A DNA stretch of 33,829 bases. It comes from an uncultured Acidobacteriota bacterium (GTDB lineage Bacteria; Acidobacteriota; Thermoanaerobaculia; Multivoradales; SZUA-115). The position numbers and the translations under genes were made by a program. The DNA is taken from contig CALMKX010000208.1 of the NCBI GenBank assembly GCA_937867335.1, positions 1-33,829 on the forward strand, written 5' to 3'. Below, one piece after another: positions 17,201 to 23,612 of this stretch. Below the pieces are notes generated by a model. The model made no database searches, was not told the origin of the DNA, and was given only the letters and a program-made list of their open reading frames with translations. The stretch's first letter is position 1; every line of letters begins with the position of its first letter.

Positions 17201-19395
17201 GCCACCACCTGGAGGCCGTTCGGGCCCGGGCCGAGGCTCACGGTGCAGCTGAAGCCACCACCGGCGAGGCTCGCCGCGCCGCCGTTGCAGGTGACCGAGG
17301 CAAGGCCCGAGAGGCCGTCCGAAACCGTGCCGGTGAGGGTCACCTGCGGGTCCGAGACCGTGGTGCCGTCGGCCGGCGAGGTGATCGCAAGAGCCGGCGG
17401 AGTCGAGTCCAGGCTCACCGTCACCGAAGCCGAGGCCGAGTTGTCGGCCACGTCCGTGGCGGTGCCGGAAACCACCTGGCCAGCCCCTTCGTTCGCCACC
17501 GTCTGCGCCTGCGGGCAACTCGCCACGCCGGAGAGCGCGTCGGTGCACTGGAAAGAAATCGTGACCGCGGTGCGGTTCCAGCCAGCCCCGTTCGGCGCCG
17601 GATCGGCGCTCGCCAGGACCGCGGGCGCCGTGGCGTCGAGATTCACGGTCACCGAGGTCGAGGCCGAGTTGCCGGCCACGTCAGTGGCGGTACCGGAAAC
17701 CACCTGCGCCGCGCCATCGGTCGTCAGGGTGACCGGATCCGGGCAGAGGGCCACGCCGCTGCCGCTGTCCGTGCAGGTGAAGGAAACCGTCACCGCCGAG
17801 CGGTTCCAGCCGGCTCCGTTCGGCGCCGGAGCCACACTGGCCACGATCGTCGGCGGTGTCGTGTCCAGGGCCGGCACGTTGATCACCACCACCAGGGTGG
17901 GCGGGTGCTGGCGGCTCCTCTCGCGGGAGAAGAACTCCATCTCGCCGCTCGAGCCTTCGTCTTCTTTCTTGATCAGCCAGCCGCGGTGAGGCCCACCGGC
18001 CAGCACGGCGGCCACGTCGGCCGTGACATCCAGCTCGAGGGTGCCGCGGGTTCGCCCGGTCACCGTCACCGTGCTGCTTGCAGCGGCCTCGAAATCACCG
18101 CCGTTCCAGCCGGGGTTGCAGTCCGTGCGGTCGTTGCCGGGGTTGCTGTCCACCGCGCAGTTCCAGGTCGCCCCGCGCTCGGTCCAGGCCGTGTTCAGGC
18201 GATGGGCGCCCACTTCTCGCCCGGAGCGACCCCAGTTGCCGTGGTTCTCCTTGACGGTCACCAAGAGCTTGGCCGAAACCAGGGTGCCGCCTGCGGCGAG
18301 CGAGCCGAGCGTGGCGCCGTCGAACTGCGCCAGGCTGCGACGCCGCGGGCTCTTGCCCAGCTTGAGCTCGTTCTCGCCGCCGAAATTACGGTCCGCTTTG
18401 CCCTGATCGATGTAGGTATCGCCCAGGGCCGGGAACGTCAGGGTGTGCAGCGCCGGGCCGATCACCAGCTGGAAACGAGCCGTGGCCGTGGCGCGGTTGC
18501 CGGCGACGTCGGCCAGCGATACCGAGATCGTGTGCTGGCCCGAGCCGAGCGGGGCCGGCTCGCAGAGAGCCGAACTCGGACCCGCCTGGCAGGAGGCCGC
18601 CCTGCCGTCCACGGTGACATTGAGGCTCGCGAGGTTCACGCCGCTGCCGCCGTCCGAGTAACTGAGCTCGATGGCCGGCGTCGGGTCGTTGACCACGAAC
18701 GAACGCTCCGGCTGGGTGATGGCGAGCCGGGGCGGCACCGCATCCGAAGTGGCGCTTTCCACCACCAGCACCAGGCGCGGGGCAGAGTTCGGGCTCCGCT
18801 CGCGGGACTTGAAATCGATCTGCGAGCTGCCGCTCTCGTCGGTCTTCTTGAGCAGCCAGCCGAAGTTCGGCGTGCCAGAGAGAAAGGAAGCCACGTCGGC
18901 GGTGACGTCCAGGCTTACCCGGCCGTTCAAGTCCCGGGTCACGAAAAGGGTATCCGTGGCTGCGGGCTCGAAGGCCCCTCCGGCCCAGTTCGAGCTGCAA
19001 TCGGTGCGGTTGTTCCCCGGGGAGGAGTCGACGGCGCAGTTCCAGGTCACGCCGCCCTCGGTCCAGGCGGCGGTCAGCCGATGGAGATCCACGGTCTGGC
19101 CGCTACCTCCCCAGTTGCCGGAAACGTCGTCCACCGACAGCTCGAGAGTGGCCGACACCAGCGAGCCCTGCCCCACCGCCGCGGCGAGGGCCGCCGGGTC
19201 AAAGCGCACCAGGCTGCGGTAGCGCTCGCTGCCACGCACCCGCAGGTGGTCCTCCTGCCCCCAGTTGTGGTCGGCGTTGCCGGAGCGGATGTAGCTATCG
19301 GCTCCGGCGGGGAGATTGACGGTCTGGGCCGAAAGTGTGGCAGCCAGGCAAAGGCCCATGCCGGTGCCGAGGAGTACCGCGAGCTTCTTCCGCAT
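14293..19395 (-). CDS. Large secreted mosaic protein: two DNRLRE domains, Ig-like domains, carboxypeptidase-regulatory-like domain, Cys-rich repeats and C-terminal phospholipase A2-like domain
   Basis: A 1700-residue exported protein (signal peptide about 1-23). Domains in order: DNRLRE (25-213); Ig-like (220-312); second DNRLRE (318-506); two near-identical Ig units with NGAGWNR and a CTD-SGVA-CP pattern (512-588, 589-664); further Ig-like units (665-1020); two invasin Big_1-like domains (1026-1240); a carboxypeptidase-regulatory-like fold (1248-1335); a ZU5-like segment ending GFGITRAGWGG (1365-1475); a Pro linker; a CDDGNECTEDRC motif (1490-1501); three CC pairs spaced 13 residues apart (1519, 1532, 1545), as in galaxin-type repeats; and a phospholipase A2-like domain (about 1580-1700) with CDTHDTCYQTC, putative catalytic His1621-Asp1622, and a KARCDVGMWRDMRATC helix like that of group XII PLA2. 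GGGAGGAT precedes the ATG. First gene of the three-gene operon. Lipase activity is plausible but a typical Ca2+ loop is not obvious. Confidence 0.88.
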   Translation of the reverse strand: MRKKLAVLLGTGMGLCLAATLSAQTVNLPAGADSYIRSGNADHNWGQEDHLRVRGSERYRSLVRFDPAALAAAVGQGSLVSATLELSVDDVSGNWGGSGQTVDLHRLTAAWTEGGVTWNCAVDSSPGNNRTDCSSNWAGGAFEPAATDTLFVTRDLNGRVSLDVTADVASFLSGTPNFGWLLKKTDESGSSQIDFKSRERSPNSAPRLVLVVESATSDAVPPRLAITQPERSFVVNDPTPAIELSYSDGGSGVNLASLNVTVDGRAASCQAGPSSALCEPAPLGSGQHTISVSLADVAGNRATATARFQLVIGPALHTLTFPALGDTYIDQGKADRNFGGENELKLGKSPRRRSLAQFDGATLGSLAAGGTLVSAKLLVTVKENHGNWGRSGREVGAHRLNTAWTERGATWNCAVDSNPGNDRTDCNPGWNGGDFEAAASSTVTVTGRTRGTLELDVTADVAAVLAGGPHRGWLIKKEDEGSSGEMEFFSRERSRQHPPTLVVVINVPALDTTPPTIVASVAPAPNGAGWNRSAVTVSFTCTDSGSGVALCPDPVTLTTDGAAQVVSGTATDVAGNSASTSVTVNLDATAPAVLASADPAPNGAGWNRTAVTISFQCTDALSGVASCPQAQTVANEGAGQVVSGTATDVADNSASASVTVSLDSTPPALAITSPADGTTVSDPQVTLTGTVSDGLSGLASVTCNGGAASLAGGGFSCTVSLGPGPNGLQVVATDVAGNVSSASITVNQATGGDTTPPRISITAPASGSFVLEARPEVRVTLSDDTAIDFASLALTANGNPLAASCQTDGPDAARCTLGQDLADGTVALGATVADLAGNPASAAASFVVDTAGLGVAITSPTDGSVTTGDSVAVSGTASAGVASVVINGVPAPIAAGSFTATVPLREGINMVVALATKASGRTGTASIQVTRDIFAPIVRIDSPRQGFVSVNNTVAVTGLVNDIVPGGAEATVTVNGVAAGVGGGAFLLESLPLVRGPNTLEAVATDRAGNVGRHSIQVFYQPPVGARITLGSGNGQFGVVDNDVPQPLVATVVDDLGNPVAGRLVRFEVTRNNGLLRHGAGDSPVRELQAPTNGAGQASVIWTLGDTAGVGTNRVIASVVGAAGEVEFCATGLPRPAERILMTMGDNQRGVVGAPLTTPLEALVIDHGGNPIEGVTVTFTVEKGGGTLEGGPSVARTTGPDGLARAVLTLGREPGVANNVVSANFAGNTGLLATYTASGLTAGNPADTRFAGVVLDNSLTPIPGATVEASAGGVTTSATTDTAGQFLLTGVPVGAIHLHIDPSASPRPETFPPLAFETVTIAGQLNQLGQPILIPALDTSNSQLVGGAQDVTLTMNGVEGLALTVFANSVTCPDGSHSCRVTISQVHLDKVPMPPPFGAVFMPPAWTVQPHGVVFNPPARISLPNNGLPPGRMIDIFQFDHELNMFVNIGKGTVAEDGSRITSDPGFGITRAGWGGGGPPPPPPTCTCQCDDGNECTEDRCSGQPNCTCFYRPLTNGSCCNGVPIDPATQGCCDGDKIYMKRTQCCADGEVVVKKPIAFGDLLDCTDRIMCPTWVRQYDGCSLPISPGFDKDNPAGGRDTQFAVCNGFSGSCPNSHACDTHDTCYQTCYGGGPLDLIVAKARCDVGMWRDMRATCAASQENFLVRKVCFDFADIYYIGLRLGGDYAFLSRQYNDVCQCCP

Positions 19396-19522
19396 TCCGG
19401 ACCATCCTCCCGTCCTGAGGAAACCAGCTTCCAGAACGGCAAGGCCCGATCAGCCGGGTCGGCCGTCCCCGAAGGCTCAAGTTCTTGCAACTCTCATGGA
19501 CACGTGCAAATCAAGGGACGGG

Positions 19523-19551
19523 AGTGTATCGGACTCCGACCGGTCCATCAA
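19523..19551 (-). promoter_or_regulatory. Candidate promoter of the giant-protein operon
   Basis: On the minus strand TTGATG (19551-19546) and TACACT (19528-19523) are separated by 17 bases. Each hexamer matches consensus at 4 of 6 positions. Transcription would begin near 19516, giving a leader of about 120 bases before the 1700-residue gene. Confidence 0.4.
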
Positions 19552-19627
19552 GAGGGTTTTCCAGACAGCTCGATAGAACATTGATCCATCGATCAAAGGA
19601 GGAAGACCAAGATGGAGTCCGCAAGAA

Positions 19628-19649
19628 GGGCCGGCGGCGGTTCCGGCCC
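19628..19649 (-). terminator. Probable intrinsic terminator after the DUF6526-like gene
   Basis: GGGCCGG (19628-19634) and CCGGCCC (19643-19649) form a 7-bp GC stem with an 8-base loop. On the minus strand TTCTTGC follows. It lies about 25 bp past the stop codon at 19675, where a terminator is expected, although the T-tract is short. Confidence 0.45.
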
Positions 19650-19674
19650 CCTTTCAAGGCAGGGCGGAGTCCCG

Positions 19675-20115
19675 CTACACCCGCAGGTAATCGCCTCGCC
19701 AGTTGCGGATGGCCTTCTTGATGTCGCCGGGGGTGGCGAATTCGCCGCCGAGGGCGCGGCGCGCCAGCTCCGGTAGCTCCTCGTCGCTGGCGAAGCGCAG
19801 GGCTACCAACTGGCCCGGGCGGAGCTCCTCGATGCGGCCCTTGAGGTCCTCGGGCAGCAACCGAGCGAGGCGCAGGCGCTCCTCGAGGCGAATCACCCGA
19901 TCCTGAGCCTTCAAGGGGAAGATGCGCAGGTAGAGCAGCATGATGAGAAAGGTCACGGCCAGGGCGAGGTCGAAGCCGGCGCCCACGCTCGGGGCCCGGA
20001 ACAGGTGGTAGGCCCGATAGAGCAGGTTGAGCGTCAAGAGAGTGGCGGCCACGAAGTGGTAAGCGGGGACGAATCGAGCATGGTTCGCGAGGGACTGGGT
20101 GGGGCGTTCGGACAT
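19675..20115 (-). CDS. Small two-helix membrane protein, DUF6526-like
   Basis: A 146-residue protein with two predicted membrane helices near the N terminus (YHFVAATLLTLNLLYRAY and FDLALAVTFLIMLLYLRIF), followed by a charged cytoplasmic region with AQDRVIRLEERLRLARLLP and ALRFASDEELPELARRA. This layout matches my recollection of the DUF6526 family, which has no known function. The ATG at 20115 has a strong Shine-Dalgarno (GAAGGAG, 6 bases away); an ATG seven codons upstream lacks one. It follows the acyltransferase gene by 32 bp and is probably cotranscribed, so a membrane-lipid role is possible but not shown. Confidence 0.8.
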   Translation of the reverse strand: MSERPTQSLANHARFVPAYHFVAATLLTLNLLYRAYHLFRAPSVGAGFDLALAVTFLIMLLYLRIFPLKAQDRVIRLEERLRLARLLPEDLKGRIEELRPGQLVALRFASDEELPELARRALGGEFATPGDIKKAIRNWRGDYLRV

Positions 20116-20147
20116 GGAGTCTCCTTCGAGGCTCAAGAGAGATGAGG

Positions 20148-21527
20148 TCAGATCGGGTTCGCGGGGTCGATCTCCGGCGGCGCCGGCTTGGTTCTCGCGA
20201 GCTCGGCCAGACGGGCCACGGCTGCGAAGGCCCGCTCGCGGCGCCGGGCGAGCTCGAGGGCTACGCCGGTGCGGGTGGAAAGCAGCCAGTAGGCACGCAC
20301 CTCGGCCCAGAAGCTCTCCCGGCGGTCGTTGAGCCGCATGGCGCCGTAGCCGAGAAGGGGCGCGGCCACGAGCGTTGCGAGAGCCGCCCAGCGGCCGAAG
20401 TAGTGGCCCGCCAGCCAGGCCTCGCCGGCCCAGAAGAGCGGGAACAGCAGCAGCGAGGGGAAGAGCTTGTAGGTGGCCTTCAAGTCCGGCAGGGTGCCGA
20501 GCCGCCGAGACACCGTGCCGGCCAGGCGGTACGGCAGCCAGTTGAGCAGGGCTCCGGCCAGGCCCAGGGGCAGCCCCGCCACGAACAGGGCCAGGCGGCG
20601 CAACAGGTAGCGAGCGACCCCGGGCACCGGATAGCGGGCGGCCACCTGGTCGTCCCGGAGCCGAGCGGCCCGCAGCAGGCGGTCGTAGCTCTCCACCGCC
20701 TCGGCGGTGGCCCGGGTCTCGGCCGGGTAGCGGCCGGCAAGCTCGGCGAAGCCGTCGATCAGGGTGCGCTGCAGCTCGAGATCCTCCCGGAACATGCGCT
20801 CGCCGGGCATCGCCAGGGTGCGGCGGCCGAAGAGGTCGGCAGCGCGGCCGATCAGCGCGGCCTCGCCCCAGGAGCGGTAATTGAGAGTCACCCGGTGCAA
20901 AGCCTGGTCGATCCGCCCGGTGAGCGCCCGAGAGGCCTCCTGGGGCGCCGACTTCGCCTGCTCGAGCTCGGCTTCCACTCCGAATGGCTGGCCGATCTCC
21001 ACCAGCGCCCGGGAGCGGAACTCCTCTTTGGCGTCGAACACCAGCCCCACCGGTACGATCTTCACTCCGAGCGGCCCGAAGCGCTCTTCGGCCTCGAGAG
21101 CGATCCTCGCGGCACCGGTCTTGAGCGGCGCCAGAGCCGGCTCGTTGTGGCTGATTCCTTCCGGGAAGAGGGCGATCGCGCCGCCCTTGGCCAGCAGCTC
21201 GTGGCAGCGCGCGAAGGTCTCGCGGTTCTGGGCGGGGTCTACTCCTTCGTCCTGCCGGCGGTAGACCGGAATCACCGCCGCCAGCGACAGCACCGGCACC
21301 AGGAAGGGGTTCTGCCAGAGCGTGCTCTTGCCCAGGAAGCGCAGCGGCCGACCGGCCGCGGCGAGCAAGAGCAGCGGGTCCACCAGGGAGTTCACGTGGT
21401 TCGCCACCACGATCAGGGGGCCGCTCGCCGGGAGGCGGTCCCTGCCCACCACCTCGAGCTCGCGGAAAAAGATCCGTGCAAGCCAGCGGCTGGCGAACCC
21501 GACGAAGCTGTCCAGTAGCTTGCGCAC
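20148..21527 (-). CDS. PlsC-like (Gpt2/Sct1-type) glycerolipid acyltransferase
   Basis: A 459-residue membrane-associated acyltransferase. The acyltransferase block carries NHVNSLVDP (His44, Asp50), a motif with H-x5-D spacing as in the Gpt2/Sct1 branch rather than the H-x4-D of classical PlsC. FPEGISHNEPAL follows at 121-132 with KTGAARIAL nearby. These residues bind and acylate glycerol-3-phosphate or lyso-phosphatidate in the family. The C-terminal half has hydrophobic stretches (LALFVAGLPLGLAGALLNW; FPSLLLFPLFWAGEAWLAG) likely to be membrane helices. I chose the GTG at 21527 (VRKLLDSFVG) because GAGGGGGG precedes it and the family's usual N terminus begins here. The only ATG, at 21686, would overlap the divergent DCC gene by 69 bp. 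Substrate preference cannot be read from sequence. Confidence 0.82.
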   Translation of the reverse strand: MRKLLDSFVGFASRWLARIFFRELEVVGRDRLPASGPLIVVANHVNSLVDPLLLLAAAGRPLRFLGKSTLWQNPFLVPVLSLAAVIPVYRRQDEGVDPAQNRETFARCHELLAKGGAIALFPEGISHNEPALAPLKTGAARIALEAEERFGPLGVKIVPVGLVFDAKEEFRSRALVEIGQPFGVEAELEQAKSAPQEASRALTGRIDQALHRVTLNYRSWGEAALIGRAADLFGRRTLAMPGERMFREDLELQRTLIDGFAELAGRYPAETRATAEAVESYDRLLRAARLRDDQVAARYPVPGVARYLLRRLALFVAGLPLGLAGALLNWLPYRLAGTVSRRLGTLPDLKATYKLFPSLLLFPLFWAGEAWLAGHYFGRWAALATLVAAPLLGYGAMRLNDRRESFWAEVRAYWLLSTRTGVALELARRRERAFAAVARLAELARTKPAPPEIDPANPI

Positions 21528-21617
21528 GCTCTCGAGCCCCCCTCGGCGTGGCGTCCGGTCGAAAACTGGCGCCGATGCTACAGTGAGCTTGGGCTCGCCC
21601 CCAAAGGCACCCGTGTC

Positions 21618-22049
21618 ATGCCACCGGCCCCGCCCCCCCAGCCCCGGCACTTGCTGCTCTTCGATGGCGTCTGCGGGCTCTGTCATCGCGTGGTGCTGTT
21701 CACGCTCGACCGCGACCCGTCTGGCCTCTTCGCCTTCGCACCCCTTGCGGGCCCCACCGCCCGCGAGGCTCTCGCCGGCGTCTCGCTGCCGGCCGGCCTG
21801 GACTCGGTGATCCTGGTGAAGGACTGGCAGACTCCCGCGAAGCAGGTGCTGGTGGAAAGCGACGCCGCCCTAGCGATCGCCGCCGGGCTCCCCGGCGCCT
21901 GGCGCTGGCTTGCCGTGCTCCGCTTCGTGCCGCGGGCGATCCGGGACCGCCTCTACCGCCTGGTGGCTCGCCACCGCTACCGCCTCTTCGGCCGCTTCGA
22001 AACTTGCCGCCTGCCGGGAGCGGTCCACGCCGAGCGCTTCCTACCCTGA
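21618..22049 (+). CDS. DCC-family (DUF393) thiol-disulfide oxidoreductase-like protein
   Basis: A 143-residue protein with the family motif LFDGVCGLCHR at residues 14-24 (Asp16, Cys19, Cys22), the D-G-x-C-x-x-C signature that names the DCC family. The C-terminal RYRLFGRFETCRLP is also typical. These proteins have a thioredoxin-like fold and are presumed redox-active; the cellular partner is unknown. It is one of very few plus-strand genes here and diverges from the acyltransferase gene. Its last 9 bp overlap the 3' end of the convergent MFS gene. The Shine-Dalgarno is weak (AAAGGC), and the proline-rich N terminus (MPPAPPPQPR) leaves a start a few codons downstream conceivable, though no internal ATG precedes the motif. 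Confidence 0.87.
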   Translation: MPPAPPPQPRHLLLFDGVCGLCHRVVLFTLDRDPSGLFAFAPLAGPTAREALAGVSLPAGLDSVILVKDWQTPAKQVLVESDAALAIAAGLPGAWRWLAVLRFVPRAIRDRLYRLVARHRYRLFGRFETCRLPGAVHAERFLP

Positions 22050-23351
22050 GGAAGCGCTCTCCGGCTCCTGCCAGGCGGCGGCGGCCGCCTGGCCCCGGGC
22101 CTCGTCGACGAAGGCGAGCAGAATCAAGCCGGAGAGGAAGAACAAGACCGTCGAGGCGATCGCCACCCGCTGGGAGCCCGAGGCCGCCGAGACCGCACCG
22201 AATACCAGCGGCCCCACGCCGTAGCTGCTCTTGCCGGCGAGGCCCCAGAAGCCGAAGAACTCGCCGCTCTTCGACACCGGCGCAAACAGGCCCACCATGC
22301 CGCGCGCGGCCGACTGCACCGAACCGATCGCCAGGCCCGCGCCCACCGCCACCACCCAGAACGCGCCGCGAGTCTGCACCGTGGCAGCCGCCACCGTCAC
22401 CACCAGCCAGAGCACCAGGCCCACCTGGATGGTGCGCCGGGCGCCGATCTTGTCCTGGATGAAGCCGAAGGCGAACGCCCCCGCCGCCGAGCAGAGCTGC
22501 AACATCACGAACAACGTGAGCAGATCCGCGAACTGGAAACCGAAGGTCTTTTCGGCGTAGATCGAGGCGAAAGAAATCACCGTCGAAAGGCCGGCATAGA
22601 ACAGGAAAAACGAACCGAGAAACACCGCCAGATCCCGGAACTGGCGCACTTCGCGGAAAGTGCTGCGAATGCGCTCGAAGCTCACCTGGACATAGCTGCC
22701 GAGAGAGCGGGCCGGGCCGCGGGGAGCTCGCTCGCGGAGAAACAGAAAGGTGGGCAGGGCGGCGATCAGGAAGAAGGCGGCGGTCATCACCCAGGTCAGG
22801 CGGATGTTGGGCAGGTTCTCGAGCGAGAAGCCGGCCTTGAGCAGGGGCCTGGCGAGCATCAGGCAGGCGAGCCCGCCGAAGTAGCCCAGGCCCCAGCCGA
22901 AGCCCGAGATGCGCCCCACATTGGCCGGCGTGGAGATCTCCGGCAGGAACGACGCCACCAGGTTCTCCCCGAACGAGAAGCCGAGGTTCGACAGCACGAA
23001 AAGCGCGAGCCCCATCGCCACATGCCCCGGAAGCACGAAGTACAAGCCGAAGGTGCCGAGGACGCAGAGCAGGTAGGTGCCGAGCAGGAACTCCTTCTTG
23101 CGCCCCATGCCGTCCGCCATGGCCCCGAGGATCGGCCCCAGGAGCACCACCAGCCAGTTGCTCGCCGCAATGCCGGTGCTCCACAGCAGGTCCGCCTGGC
23201 CCTGGTTGGCGGGCACCACCAGCTTGGTGAAGTAGACGCTGAAGGCAACGGTGACGATCAGCGTGGTGTAGCTCGAGTTGGCGAAATCGAACATCGCCCA
23301 GCCGAAGATCTCCCGGGGGCGAACAGGCGGAAAGCTCGCGGAGCTGGACAA
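22041..23351 (-). CDS. MFS transporter, UMF1/Atg22-like family
   Basis: A polytopic inner-membrane protein of about 436 residues with twelve likely helices. The N-terminal GWAMFDFANSSYTTLIVTV, the ADGMGRKKEFL loop between helices 2 and 3 and SGFGWGLGYFGGL are characteristic of the UMF1 family, whose best-known member is yeast Atg22, an amino-acid effluxer. Bacterial members are usually annotated as MFS transporters without a proven substrate. The frame is open to a GTG at 23375, but TTG at 23351 is preceded by AGGAAGGAGAGGGTC, a near-perfect Shine-Dalgarno 6 bases away, so I chose it. The 3' end (TAG at 22043-22041) overlaps the convergent DCC gene by 9 bp. The substrate is unknown. Confidence 0.9.
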   Translation of the reverse strand: MSSSASFPPVRPREIFGWAMFDFANSSYTTLIVTVAFSVYFTKLVVPANQGQADLLWSTGIAASNWLVVLLGPILGAMADGMGRKKEFLLGTYLLCVLGTFGLYFVLPGHVAMGLALFVLSNLGFSFGENLVASFLPEISTPANVGRISGFGWGLGYFGGLACLMLARPLLKAGFSLENLPNIRLTWVMTAAFFLIAALPTFLFLRERAPRGPARSLGSYVQVSFERIRSTFREVRQFRDLAVFLGSFFLFYAGLSTVISFASIYAEKTFGFQFADLLTLFVMLQLCSAAGAFAFGFIQDKIGARRTIQVGLVLWLVVTVAAATVQTRGAFWVVAVGAGLAIGSVQSAARGMVGLFAPVSKSGEFFGFWGLAGKSSYGVGPLVFGAVSAASGSQRVAIASTVLFFLSGLILLAFVDEARGQAAAAAWQEPESASSG

Positions 23352-23480
23352 GACCCTCTCCTTCCTCGACCCCACGGCGGCCAGCGGCCGCCTATCGCAG
23401 TGGCGAAGAAACCGCGCAGAGGATATCGAAGTCCAAGAGGGTCTGCTGAAGTCGAGAGGAAGCCCGGCCCCGGGGGGCGA

Positions 23481-23591
23481 GGCGGCGACCGCAGGGGCCC
23501 GACCTCGCTACTGGAGGCCGCCGCGGTCGGGCCACGAGGAGCGGAGCCACCCCGACCCGGGGACGAGGGCGGCGACCGCAGGGGCCCGACC
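23481..23591. repeat. Intergenic repeat block: 24-bp direct repeats with inverted arms
   Basis: A perfect 24-bp direct repeat (starting GGCGGCGACCGCAGGGG, ending CCCGACC) occurs at 23481-23504 and 23568-23591, 87 bp apart. Between them GGTCGGGCC (23525-23533) is an exact inverted copy of GGCCCGACC in either repeat, so alternative hairpins can form. The block fills most of the gap between the transporter start and the protease stop (23352-23612), where no gene is seen. It looks like a REP-type or decayed palindromic element; it may also terminate the protease transcript. Confidence 0.6.
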
Positions 23592-23612
23592 GTGGCGGCC
23601 GGGAGCGACTCC

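Noticed and set aside
14533-19584. A 1683-codon open frame on the plus strand, antisense to the PLA2-like mosaic gene
   Set aside because: It mirrors the real gene in a GC-rich genome where stops are rare in the antisense frame. It shows no domain, no signal peptide and low-complexity His/Arg/Gly-rich sequence.
19611-19721. Short plus-strand frame with AAAGGAGG upstream of ATGGAGTCC
   Set aside because: The ribosome-like site is good, but the frame runs into the antisense of the DUF6526-like gene and across a terminator hairpin, with no protein-like composition.
20148-21686. ATG start at 21686 for the acyltransferase
   Set aside because: It would overlap the divergent DCC gene by 69 bp and add a region with no family similarity. 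The GTG at 21527 fits the usual N terminus.
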